From: Microcoleus sp. FACHB-61
GTDB taxonomy: Bacteria; Cyanobacteriota; Cyanobacteriia; Cyanobacteriales; Microcoleaceae
DNA: 64,000 nucleotides
Assembly (NCBI GenBank): GCA_014695295.1
Contig: JACJNY010000022.1
Coordinates: forward strand, 1 to 64,000
Reading direction: 5' to 3'
Part shown: one piece after another, positions 25,269-33,991 of the stretch
How positions within the stretch are numbered: position 1 is the stretch's first letter
How the letters are laid out: every line of letters starts with the position of its first letter
Notes under the pieces: model-generated
Databases searched by the model: none
What the model was told of the DNA's origin: nothing
What the model saw: only the letters and a program-made list of their open reading frames with translations
Translations under genes and position numbers: made by a program

Positions 25269-28200
25269 ATGTTCGAGCTAGATTTATTTTTTTACTTTGA
25301 GATTCTTGCATATCTTGTGGGATTATCGGCGATTTTAGCCTTGGCGTCCGAGATTTATCTCAAGTGCCAGCGAAGACCCCCCAGTCTCCCTCGGGCCCAA
25401 GAGAAACGGCCGTTGGCAGAATTAAACCCCGACGATTTATCTGCGGGATGGAAAATTCGGAAAAACTTGGGGATTTTCTCCAAATTAAATCCGTTGTCGC
25501 CAACAGACTGCTTCTTGGGTAAAGTTTTAGGTATTGGCGGCGCTCTATTCTGCAGCCAGCAACAGCGCCTAACTGTGAATTATTCGCCTCTTGCCGGGCC
25601 TGGAAACATCAAAACCCTAAGTATGAGCATTTCGGATGCGATGGGGGAAAATCGCGATCGCCCGAATGCCGGCAATCCTCCCAAAGTCACTGCTTCCGCG
25701 CAATTAGAAGAAGACTTGCTCGGCAACATTCTCGCGGGTACTGATTCCCCGGGGGGAGCAGAATTCTTTGATGCCTTAATTCGCCACTTAGCCTCAGCAC
25801 TCGGAGTTCGCAGGGCCATCGCTGCCAAATCGATTAAGTCGAAGGAACGCGCGGATGCTGCTGCCGATAGATTGCAAGTTATCAGTTTTTGGGGCGACGG
25901 ACAGCAGCAGCCAAACTTTGAGTGCGACACCGCCAATACTCCCGAAGCGCTGGTGTTCGATCGGGGAATGTACTCCTGTCCTGACTGCCTCCTCGAAACC
26001 TTTCCAGAAGACCGCAGACCGATAGCTACAGGTGCGCGCAGTTTCATGGGAGTCTTGCTCAAAAACTCTTACGGCGAACCTTTAGGCATTATTTGTATTT
26101 TCCACGATCGACCCATCCCGGAAGCACATCTTCCCAACTTCCGGCTAATTCTCAGCATCTTTGCCGGACGGGCAGCCGCCGAATTAGAGCGCCAGCGCCT
26201 AGAAGCAGCACTGTCCACCGTAGAAGCGAAATACTGCGCGCTTGTAGAACAAATGCCGGCTGTCACCTACATTTCTCCCCTCAACCGCACCGCTGCCAAA
26301 CTTTACATCAGCCCGCAAATCGAGACTTTTCTGGGTTATTCTGTAGCTGAATGGAGGGCAGACCCCGACCTGTGGCTGAAACTCGTTCACCCAGAAGACC
26401 GCGATCGCGTGTTAGTTGAAAACGCCACACAGAAATTCACCGATGGAGAAGATATCTTCTGCGAGGGGCCGCTGGTTTCAGAATACCGCGCGATCGCCCG
26501 CAACGGCCGAGTCGTCTGGTTCCGCGATCGAGCGACAGCAGTTCGCGATGAAGCAAGCAAGTCCGTTATCCTTCAAGGCGCCATGTTTGACATCACGGAG
26601 ACTAAAGTAGCGGCCAGCGCGCTGCTAGAAAGCGAATACCGCTATTACACCTTGGCAAAAATACTCCCGGTCGGGATTCTCCGCGCCGACGCTGCTGGAG
26701 ATTGCTTGTACGTCAACCAGCGATTTTTGGAGATGGCGGGGCTGACTGCGCCAAAGGCACTGGGCGAAGGTTGGGCGCAAAGTTTGCATCCCGAAGACCG
26801 CGATCGCGTTTTGAGCCAGTGGTATAGCGCTGTCAAAGAAAAGTTGCCCTGCAAATTAGAGTACCGCTTTTGCAACGGCGACTTCACAACCTGGGTATTT
26901 TGGCAAGCAGTGCCAGAAATTGCCAAAAACGGGGAAGTTCTGGGCTATCTCGGCACGTTGACCGATATCAGCGATCGCAAGCAGGCAGAATTCGCGCTGC
27001 AACAGGCCGAAGAGAAATACCGCAGCATCTTTGAAAACGCGATCGAAGGCATTTTCCAGATAACGCCTGACGGGCGCTACCTCAGCGCTAACCCTGCTTT
27101 GGCGAGAATTTACGGCTACGAGTCGGCGGCCGACTTGATCGCGAACATACGCAACATCGACCGCCAACTCTACCTCGATGCCAACCGCCGCGTCGAGTTT
27201 TTGCAAGAGATCGAAAAACACGGTTTTGTGTCAGAGTTCGAGTCCCAAGTTTATCGCGCTGACGGCACCACCATCTGGGTTTCTGAGAACGGCCGGGCTG
27301 TTAGGGGCGCTGGCGACAAATTGCTTTACTACGAAGGCACTGTCGAAGATATCACCCTCCGCAAAATAGCAGAAGAGAAGTTAGTACACGATGCTTTGCA
27401 CGATATGCTAACCGGTTTGCCCAACCGAGCTTTATTTATGGATCGCTTGGGACACGCGATCGAGCTTTCAAAACGCCGCCCCGAGGTTGTGTTTGCGGTG
27501 CTGTTTATCGATCTCGATCGCTTTAAGGTTGTTAACGACAGTTTGGGGCATTTAGTGGGCGATCGGTTGCTGATCGCGATCGCGCAGCGCCTGGGAATCT
27601 GTTTGCGCGCTGGAGATACCGTTGCCCGTCTCGGCGGCGACGAATTCGCTATTTTGCTGGAAAATATCAAAAGCACCGAGGATGCGCTCCAAATTGCCGA
27701 ACGAGTGCAAGCGGAACTGGCAGAGCCTTTTTACCTTAACGAGTATCAAGTTTTTACCAGTGCTAGCATTGGGATTGTTTGTTCTGGTAATCCTCCGTAT
27801 CCAACGGAAACCAGCAAACTGTCGAACCCGGGAAATCAGGGAAATATCGATCTGGAAACTTCTTTGTCTCGGTCATCTTCCGACTCTCCTGTTCCCAATG
27901 CCCCGTTCCCAATGTTGTACGATCGACCTGAAGAACTGCTGCGAGATGCTGATGCTGCCATGTATCATGCTAAGGGATTGGGCAAAGCTCGCCACGAAGT
28001 TTTTGACTTAAGTATGCACACTCGCGCCGTCGCCCTTTTGCAACTGGAAAACGACCTGCGGCGCGCTTTAGACTCCCAGGAATTTCGGCTTTACTACCAG
28101 CCCATAGTCTCTCTAACTAGCGGTACAATCAAGGGTTTTGAAGCGCTGCTGCGGTGGTATCACCCGCAGCGGGGTGTCGTATCTCCTGGCGAGTTTATTT

Positions 28201-28814
28201 TAGTAGCAGAAGAAACTAGATTGATTATACCTATTGGCTGGTGGATGATGCGATCGGCTTGCCGTCAGATCCACCAATGGCACCAAAAATTCCCCTCAAA
28301 TCCGCCGTTGACTGTCAGCGTCAACCTTTCTAACCAACAATTTAAACAACCGGATTTAATCGATCGCATCCGCGAAATTTTACAAGAAACTCAGCTTGAC
28401 CCCCGCACTTTAAAGTTAGAAATTACTGAAGGCGTCATCATGGAGAATGCCGAATCAGCAGTCGCTATCCTCGCGGAATTGAAAAAATTAGAAATTCAAT
28501 TATATATTGACGATTTCGGCACTGGCTATTCTTCTTTGAGCCGCCTGCACACTTTTCCAACTGACGCTTTAAAAATTGACCGAGCTTTTGTCAGCCGCAT
28601 GACTGAAGATGAAGGAAACGAAGCCATCGTACAGACAATTTTAATTTTAGCCAGTCATTTAGGCATGGATGTAATTGCTGAAGGAATTGAAACCATCGAA
28701 CAGCTTAATTTACTCAGAGCACTGCAATGCGAATACGGACAAGGGTACTTTTTCTCAACGCCGATAGACAGCATCGCCGCCACAAGTTTGATAGAAAGTC
28801 AACCTAAATGGTAA
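25269..28814 (+). CDS. GAF-PAS-PAS-PAS-GGDEF-EAL cyclic-di-GMP enzyme
   Basis: A 1181-residue signalling protein: one N-terminal membrane helix (about 5-30), a GAF domain (about 150-310), three PAS/PAC modules (about 325-445, 450-570, 575-700), a GGDEF diguanylate cyclase domain with intact GGDEF at 789-793, and an EAL phosphodiesterase domain with EALLRW at 958-963 and DDFGTGYSS at about 1081-1089. Both catalytic signatures are complete, so it could make and degrade c-di-GMP according to the sensed signal. Unusually, about 44 residues (about 839-883, rich in Ser/Pro/Asn) are inserted in the GGDEF domain between ASIGIV and the conserved YDRPEELLRDADAAMYHAK; part of the insert is encoded by intergenic-type heptamer repeats. 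Confidence 0.92.
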   Translation: MFELDLFFYFEILAYLVGLSAILALASEIYLKCQRRPPSLPRAQEKRPLAELNPDDLSAGWKIRKNLGIFSKLNPLSPTDCFLGKVLGIGGALFCSQQQRLTVNYSPLAGPGNIKTLSMSISDAMGENRDRPNAGNPPKVTASAQLEEDLLGNILAGTDSPGGAEFFDALIRHLASALGVRRAIAAKSIKSKERADAAADRLQVISFWGDGQQQPNFECDTANTPEALVFDRGMYSCPDCLLETFPEDRRPIATGARSFMGVLLKNSYGEPLGIICIFHDRPIPEAHLPNFRLILSIFAGRAAAELERQRLEAALSTVEAKYCALVEQMPAVTYISPLNRTAAKLYISPQIETFLGYSVAEWRADPDLWLKLVHPEDRDRVLVENATQKFTDGEDIFCEGPLVSEYRAIARNGRVVWFRDRATAVRDEASKSVILQGAMFDITETKVAASALLESEYRYYTLAKILPVGILRADAAGDCLYVNQRFLEMAGLTAPKALGEGWAQSLHPEDRDRVLSQWYSAVKEKLPCKLEYRFCNGDFTTWVFWQAVPEIAKNGEVLGYLGTLTDISDRKQAEFALQQAEEKYRSIFENAIEGIFQITPDGRYLSANPALARIYGYESAADLIANIRNIDRQLYLDANRRVEFLQEIEKHGFVSEFESQVYRADGTTIWVSENGRAVRGAGDKLLYYEGTVEDITLRKIAEEKLVHDALHDMLTGLPNRALFMDRLGHAIELSKRRPEVVFAVLFIDLDRFKVVNDSLGHLVGDRLLIAIAQRLGICLRAGDTVARLGGDEFAILLENIKSTEDALQIAERVQAELAEPFYLNEYQVFTSASIGIVCSGNPPYPTETSKLSNPGNQGNIDLETSLSRSSSDSPVPNAPFPMLYDRPEELLRDADAAMYHAKGLGKARHEVFDLSMHTRAVALLQLENDLRRALDSQEFRLYYQPIVSLTSGTIKGFEALLRWYHPQRGVVSPGEFILVAEETRLIIPIGWWMMRSACRQIHQWHQKFPSNPPLTVSVNLSNQQFKQPDLIDRIREILQETQLDPRTLKLEITEGVIMENAESAVAILAELKKLEIQLYIDDFGTGYSSLSRLHTFPTDALKIDRAFVSRMTEDEGNEAIVQTILILASHLGMDVIAEGIETIEQLNLLRALQCEYGQGYFFSTPIDSIAATSLIESQPKW
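27784..27916 (+). repeat. repeat-derived insert inside the GGDEF coding region
   Basis: The stretch encodes GNPPYPTETSKLSNPGNQGN through SPVPNAPFPML, absent from ordinary GGDEF domains at this position. Its end carries GTTCCCAATGCCCCGTTCCC (27891-27910), matching the intergenic CCCAATG heptamer array at 10385-10440. Confidence 0.6.
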
Positions 28815-28818
28815 TTTG

Positions 28819-28880
28819 AGTTGACTGTTGACTGTTGACTGTTGACTGTTGACTGTTGAGGGTTGAGGGTTGACTGTTAA
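28819..28880 (+). repeat. heptanucleotide repeat (TTGACTG)n
   Basis: About eight units of TTGACTG/TTGAGGG between the GGDEF/EAL stop codon and the left IS701 end. The reverse-complement type (CAGTCAA) recurs at 35745-35806 and inside the element at 53707-53866. Confidence 0.9.
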
Positions 28881-28886
28881 TCTTTG

Positions 28887-30241
28887 CAGGACTTACGCAA
28901 CTGGCACAACCTAAGTGGGTGATCGCGGGCAACAGGATGGGCTCTAGCTCACGGCTCACTGCACCGCCCAGGCCTGCTGGATTGTTGTCAGGCAAAACAT
29001 GACTTTCGCGTTGGCTGTTGAACTACCGTAAGACTTGCCTTGGGAGAAAAACTGCTTGTGATTGTAGCGAAGCGCTAGCGCGCTGCAAGGCAGCTCACGC
29101 CTTCAACCATCCATTACCCCGAGTCGAGTCAGAGGTAGGATTGATCGTCAGAATATTTTAATCAGAGTCGCCATGAGATTCAAAAAACTTAACTATTGTC
29201 AATATTTATTAAGCAGTCACATTAACTATACACTAACACATTTGAGCGTTCCATGTAGAAACAATCAGTCACGACCTCATCAATCGGTATCTGAGACGAG
29301 AAAAATTAACACCTCAGTTATTATGGGAGAATGTAGCGCCACTGATTGAAGCTCATACTGAAGGCTATTTAATCTTTGATGATACAGTTTTAGACAAAAG
29401 ATATGGTGAAGATATTGAATTGACTATACGGCAATATAGCGGAAATGAACACAGAGTCATCAGAGGAATTGGATTAGTCAGTTGTATCTATGTGAATCCA
29501 GTCACGAAGTCATCTTGGGTAATAGATTACCGAATTTATGACCCAGAAGGAGATGGGAAAACGAAAATCAACCATTTATTAGAGATGCTGCAAGGGGTTG
29601 TATTTTCTTTCATGTCTGAGCTGGAGAACCGTGCTAATGGACAGTTGGTATGCGAGTCAAAAAGTAATGGAAGTGATTGACAAGCTGGGAAAAATCTATT
29701 ATTGTCCGTTAAAGAAGAACCGATTGGTGGATGATACGGGAGGTCAAGAAGGCTATAAATCTGTTGCATCTTTAAGTTGGACGCCAACCGAGCAAGAAGC
29801 GGGAAAACTTATTAAAATTAAAGGGTTTCCTAAAGACAAGAAAGTGAAACTATTCCGAGTCATTGTTTCTACCAACAATCCGGAATATATTGTGACCAAC
29901 GATTTAAATCAATCGAATGCGGATGACGTGCAAGAAGTGTGTGCCATTCGTTGGAAGATTGAGGAGTTTCACAGAGAACTTAAACAATTAACAGGAATAG
30001 AGTCCTGCCAATGTCGCAAAGCTCGGATTCAAAGGAATCACATTGCTTGTGCTTTACTGGTGTGGGTAAGACTCAAAAGTTTAGCCTCTAAAACTTGTCA
30101 AACTGTCTATCAAATTAAACACGGATTGCTGTCAAATTATTTAATTGAACAACTGAAACGTCCAGACGTTCCGATGTTACTCGTTTAATACAAGATGGCG
30201 GAAGAAAGCCTCTTCACCTTGTGCCAGTTGCGTAAGTCCTG
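28887..30241 (+). mobile_element. IS701-type insertion sequence, copy 1
   Basis: Bounded by inverted terminal repeats CAGGACTTACGCAACTGGCA (28887 on) and its reverse complement ending at 30241, with 23 matching bp. It encodes an IS701-type transposase broken by two frameshifts. Its right end lies 2 bp from the stop codon of the receiver-kinase gene. No target-site duplication is obvious. A near-identical same-direction copy is at 33992-35350. Confidence 0.88.
29173..30188 (+). pseudogene. IS701 family transposase, copy 1 (two frameshifts)
   Basis: The reading starts MRFKKLNYCQYLLSSHINYT at 29173 and breaks after LTHLS (about 29250). The next frame encodes HVETISHDLINRYLRREKL through DDTVLDKRYGEDIELTIRQY and HLLEMLQGVVF until about 29605, where a second break is needed to reach the DSWYASQKVMEVIDKLGKIY block. 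That last frame runs to TAA at 30186-30188 and includes IRWKIEEFHRELKQLTGIE, which carries the last acidic catalytic residue. DDTV and MDSWYAS carry the other acidic residues. Each break is a +1 shift, and both are shared with copy 2, so an assembly error is unlikely. Confidence 0.82.
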
Positions 30242-30243
30242 AC

Positions 30244-31353
30244 TCAAAACTCTTCCCTTTTGCCTGCACAGCTAAGAAAGAGCCGTACAATCGTTTCCTT
30301 TTCGGGGATGCTTTCAATTTCCAATTTCCCTCCGTGTAATTCGGCGATGCGGTGGGCAATAGTCAGCCCTAAGCCTGACCCTTGTTGTTCATAGATTTTG
30401 CGTTCAAATTGCGTATAAGCCCCGACGCTGGCAATTTGCTCGGCTGTCATTCCCCGCCCGCGATCGCAAACTGATAAAACAAATTGGCTACCATCGGCGC
30501 GACCTTCTACTCTCACCGGTGTTCCGGGTTCAGAAAATTTAAAAGCATTATTAACCAATTCTTCCACAACTTTCTTAAGATTATTTTCGACGATCTGAAT
30601 AGAGACATCAGTCACTTCTAAACTTAAGTCTTCAGAGCGGTTTAAATGCTCTGCTTGGTAAATAGCCGTCGGTTCAATGATGGCTTTAGGAAAATCTACT
30701 TTAAGACTTTGTAAAAATTCAATTTTTTGAGGATCGGCAGCTAGTATTTCTAGATTCGCGTAGAGTAAATAGTTTTGCGTGAGGCGGTATAACCGTTTGC
30801 CACTTGTATGAATGCTCTCTAACATTTCCCGGATTTCCTCCGAGTCCATTACGGCGTAGTCTTCCTTTAACAATTGCGAATAGCTAATAATGCCATTGAG
30901 GGGAGTTAAGAGTTCGTGAGGAAGAGATCGCGTTAGGTTGCTGCGTAATTCATCTAATTTCTGTTCCGACTGTTTCGCGATCGCTTCTCGTTTTTGAAGC
31001 CGGACTTTCACTGCCTCGATTAACTCTTCTCGCTTGAATGGTTTGGTTAAATAATCATCGGCTCCTAAATTCATCCCCAGCCGTATATCGCTCTTGTCTG
31101 CCTTAGCCGTCAACAGAATGAAAGGGATGGTGGTAGTTGCCATATCTTGCCTCAATGCTGCTAGTACCTCGTATCCATCTAACTCAGGCATCATCACATC
31201 GCATACGATCAACTGAGGGAGACTTTCTCGCGCCCGCTTCACTCCAATGGCTCCATGCTCTGCCTGAATCACTTCCCAACCCTCATCTTCAAGGATTTCT
31301 GCAATATTACCTCGAATATTTTCATCATCTTCGATCACCAGAATCTTACTCAT
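30244..31353 (-). CDS. response regulator-histidine kinase hybrid (REC-HisKA-HATPase)
   Basis: A 369-residue soluble protein. The receiver domain (about 1-120) has the phospho-acceptor Asp52 in VCDVMMPELDG and the conserved KPF lysine motif. A kinase core follows: H-box SLPHELLTPLNG with His146, N-box ELVNNAFKFSEPGTPV, G1 DRGRGM and G2 GSGLGL. Such REC-HK proteins relay phosphate from a partner kinase, here surely the upstream gene, since the ATG overlaps its stop by 4 bp (31350-31353), implying translational coupling. No DNA-binding domain is present. The stop codon is only 2 bp from the right end of IS701 copy 1. Confidence 0.9.
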   Translation of the reverse strand: MSKILVIEDDENIRGNIAEILEDEGWEVIQAEHGAIGVKRARESLPQLIVCDVMMPELDGYEVLAALRQDMATTTIPFILLTAKADKSDIRLGMNLGADDYLTKPFKREELIEAVKVRLQKREAIAKQSEQKLDELRSNLTRSLPHELLTPLNGIISYSQLLKEDYAVMDSEEIREMLESIHTSGKRLYRLTQNYLLYANLEILAADPQKIEFLQSLKVDFPKAIIEPTAIYQAEHLNRSEDLSLEVTDVSIQIVENNLKKVVEELVNNAFKFSEPGTPVRVEGRADGSQFVLSVCDRGRGMTAEQIASVGAYTQFERKIYEQQGSGLGLTIAHRIAELHGGKLEIESIPEKETIVRLFLSCAGKREEF

Positions 31354-33974
31354 TTGACAACCTCCTCGCGATTTAGGGGCAACCTGACTATAAATTTTGT
31401 ACCAACTCCCATCTCACTGGCAGCCTCTATCGAACCCCCGTGCAAATCCACGCAGGTTTTGACAATAGAAAGCCCCAATCCCGTACCTGGAATATTTCCT
31501 ACATTGCCAGCTCGGTGAAATCGTTGAAAAAGTTCGGGCAGTTCCTCTGGAGGAATACCAATCCCTTCATCTTTAACTTCTACTAAAGCTGTATCGCCCT
31601 CAATATTTAACTCAAATTTAACTGTGCTTCCTTGAGACGAATATTTAATGGCATTTGAGAGAAGATTGGTGAAAATGTGGTGCAGTAGCTTAGAGTCCAT
31701 ATAAACATTTGAAGCATCTCCTCGATCGCTAAAATAAACTTTGTGGTTGTTTCCTATTCCTTGTTGTATTTCTTCCGTAATTTCGCTACATAGCAAGTTT
31801 AAATTCATAAGCTGAGGGTTATATTGCAGCTTGCCCGACTCTGCCTTACTCATTACGAGAACGTCTTCTAGCAAGGTAGTCATGCGACTGACCGCATTCT
31901 TGATGAATTTGAAATGTCGCTTTTTTCGCTCCTCAATAAACTTCTGACTCGCCACTTCTAATAACTCAGTCGAAGATAAAATTGTCGTGAGTGGCGTGCG
32001 AAACTCGTGAGATACCAGAGAAATAAATTTAGATTTTAATTGATTTAATTCTTTTTCATTTTCTAGGGCGCTCTGTACTTCAGCTTCTCGCTGTTTTCGG
32101 CTAGTAATATCGTGGGCGGCTGCGTAAACTTTGCCATTAAAGCGAACTCCATTCCACAGCAGCCATCGGTACGAACCATCTTTACAGAGATAGCGATTTT
32201 CAAAAGCTGTCATTTCCTCGCCACTTTTCCACAATTTTCTAAGCGTTGCGCGACGCTCTTCTGGATGGACGAAATTCATAAACTGCTTGGCTAAGAGTTC
32301 CTCTTCTTTCCAACCGAGCGTTTTCTCCCAAGCAGGATTGAGGCGCTCGAAGTAACCGTCGAGGTTGAAAATGCAGAATAAATCTAAAGATAGGGAGAAA
32401 AAGCGATCGCGCTCCTCTTCTACTTGCCTGCGATCGGTGATGTCAATGCCTGTGTCGATCGCGTATTCGACTTCTCCCTGCTCGTCTAATATGGCTGTAT
32501 TCGACCAAGCAATTAAGCGGGGGAAACCATTTTTAGCCGTCCAATGATTTTCACATTGGTAAGGAAAGCGATCGCTCTGAAGGGGCTGGTAAATAGCTTT
32601 AACAACTTCTGCTTCTGCCGGGGGAAACACAAACTCCCACACATACTTATCCTGGGCTTCCGCAGCCGTGTAGCCGGTAATTTGTTCGCAAGCTTGATTA
32701 AAGCGAATAATCTTGCCGGAACGGTTGACAACCACGACTAAAGCTCGCGCAGTATTAAGAATAGTATCTGTGAAATCTCGCTGCTGTTCTAACTGCTCCT
32801 CCGTATGCTTTCGCCTTGCAATCTCGCGGTAAATTTGAAAATACACGGCTATGCCAACCAGCAGGAGTAAAACTATGGCAATAATGCCGATTGAGGTAGC
32901 TATTTCAGCGCTGCGTTTGGCGCTGGCAGTCCGCAGTCCCAACAGTTGATTTTCGGTTTGCTCCATCTGCTGTAGCAGGCTGTCAACTGCCGTTTCCGAA
33001 GTGCTGAGATTGCGGGCGAAAAATTCTGGGATTGCTTGTAATTGCTGATTTTGGCGCAGATTAACTGCCTGTTGTAATATCGCCTGCCACTCTCTTATGA
33101 GCGCCCTGAGCGCTTGAATGCGCTGTTGCTGAACCGCATTGTCTGCTGTCAATTGCTGAAGAATTTTGATATCTTCTTCAATGTCTGCGAAGCTGTCGGA
33201 GTAAGCCTGTAAATGTCGTGTCTGACCTGCGATCGCATAGGTTTGAACTGCTGAGTTAGCCTTATGAATGTCGGAATTAATATCTTCTAACTTGGCAATC
33301 ACTTCTAAGGTATGAGATACCCACCGTTCGCTCTCAATCACTTGAGCGGTCAGCCAGTAGAAGGCCGTTCCTAACCCAAGGGTAATAGCCGACGCATACC
33401 CGAACCCAGCGCTCACTCGCCAAAGAAATCGCCGATAACTTTTCTTTCGCCGCTGGTGTTGAGCAACTTTTTCTTGTTGAGCAAGCCTGTTGCGGCGTTT
33501 TTGCAGTTCTAGCAGGACTTGCTTGGCGAGGTTCTTGAGAGCTTGCTCTTGTTCTGGAGTGAGTTCGCGAGGGACGCGATCGAGCGTGCAGAGAGTGCCG
33601 AGGGCGTGTCCTTCTGGGGTGAGTAAGGGCATTCCCGCATAGAACCGGATATGAGGGTCAGCGACGACTAGCGGATTGTCGGCAAACTTTTTATCTTTCA
33701 GAGTATCAGGAATGATGAAGAGATCGGGTTGTAAGATGGCGTGCGAGCAAAATGCGCGATCGCGATGAGTTTCCGGCGCTTCCAGACCTATTTTGGCTTT
33801 AAACCATTGCCGATCGCTATCCATTAAGCTAAGGAGGGCGATCGGCGTTTCACAAATTTCTTGAGCTAACTGCACGATCTGGTTAAATTCTGCTTCAGGA
33901 GGGCTGTCAAGAATTTGATAACTTTCAAGCGCTTTCAGTCTCTCGCGTTCATTTTCCGGTAAAGGGATCTGCAT
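31350..33974 (-). CDS. membrane sensor histidine kinase (GAF-CHASE3-PAS-PAS-HisKA-HATPase)
   Basis: An 874-residue kinase: GAF domain (about 25-165; IVQLAQEICETPIALLSLMD; FCSHAIL), a basic coiled stretch, a membrane helix (about 185-215), a CHASE3-like helical extracytoplasmic segment (about 215-345), a second membrane helix (about 355-375), two PAS domains (about 395-510, 520-635), then HisKA with SLVSHEFRTPLTTIL (His656) and the ATPase domain (LSNAIKYS; GIGIPPEEL; GTGLGLSIV). The gene begins only 18 bp from IS701 copy 2, so its native promoter may have been lost or replaced. It overlaps the downstream receiver-kinase gene by 4 bp. Confidence 0.9.
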   Translation of the reverse strand: MQIPLPENERERLKALESYQILDSPPEAEFNQIVQLAQEICETPIALLSLMDSDRQWFKAKIGLEAPETHRDRAFCSHAILQPDLFIIPDTLKDKKFADNPLVVADPHIRFYAGMPLLTPEGHALGTLCTLDRVPRELTPEQEQALKNLAKQVLLELQKRRNRLAQQEKVAQHQRRKKSYRRFLWRVSAGFGYASAITLGLGTAFYWLTAQVIESERWVSHTLEVIAKLEDINSDIHKANSAVQTYAIAGQTRHLQAYSDSFADIEEDIKILQQLTADNAVQQQRIQALRALIREWQAILQQAVNLRQNQQLQAIPEFFARNLSTSETAVDSLLQQMEQTENQLLGLRTASAKRSAEIATSIGIIAIVLLLLVGIAVYFQIYREIARRKHTEEQLEQQRDFTDTILNTARALVVVVNRSGKIIRFNQACEQITGYTAAEAQDKYVWEFVFPPAEAEVVKAIYQPLQSDRFPYQCENHWTAKNGFPRLIAWSNTAILDEQGEVEYAIDTGIDITDRRQVEEERDRFFSLSLDLFCIFNLDGYFERLNPAWEKTLGWKEEELLAKQFMNFVHPEERRATLRKLWKSGEEMTAFENRYLCKDGSYRWLLWNGVRFNGKVYAAAHDITSRKQREAEVQSALENEKELNQLKSKFISLVSHEFRTPLTTILSSTELLEVASQKFIEERKKRHFKFIKNAVSRMTTLLEDVLVMSKAESGKLQYNPQLMNLNLLCSEITEEIQQGIGNNHKVYFSDRGDASNVYMDSKLLHHIFTNLLSNAIKYSSQGSTVKFELNIEGDTALVEVKDEGIGIPPEELPELFQRFHRAGNVGNIPGTGLGLSIVKTCVDLHGGSIEAASEMGVGTKFIVRLPLNREEVVK

Positions 33975-33991
33975 GAGAAAAAATATATTTA

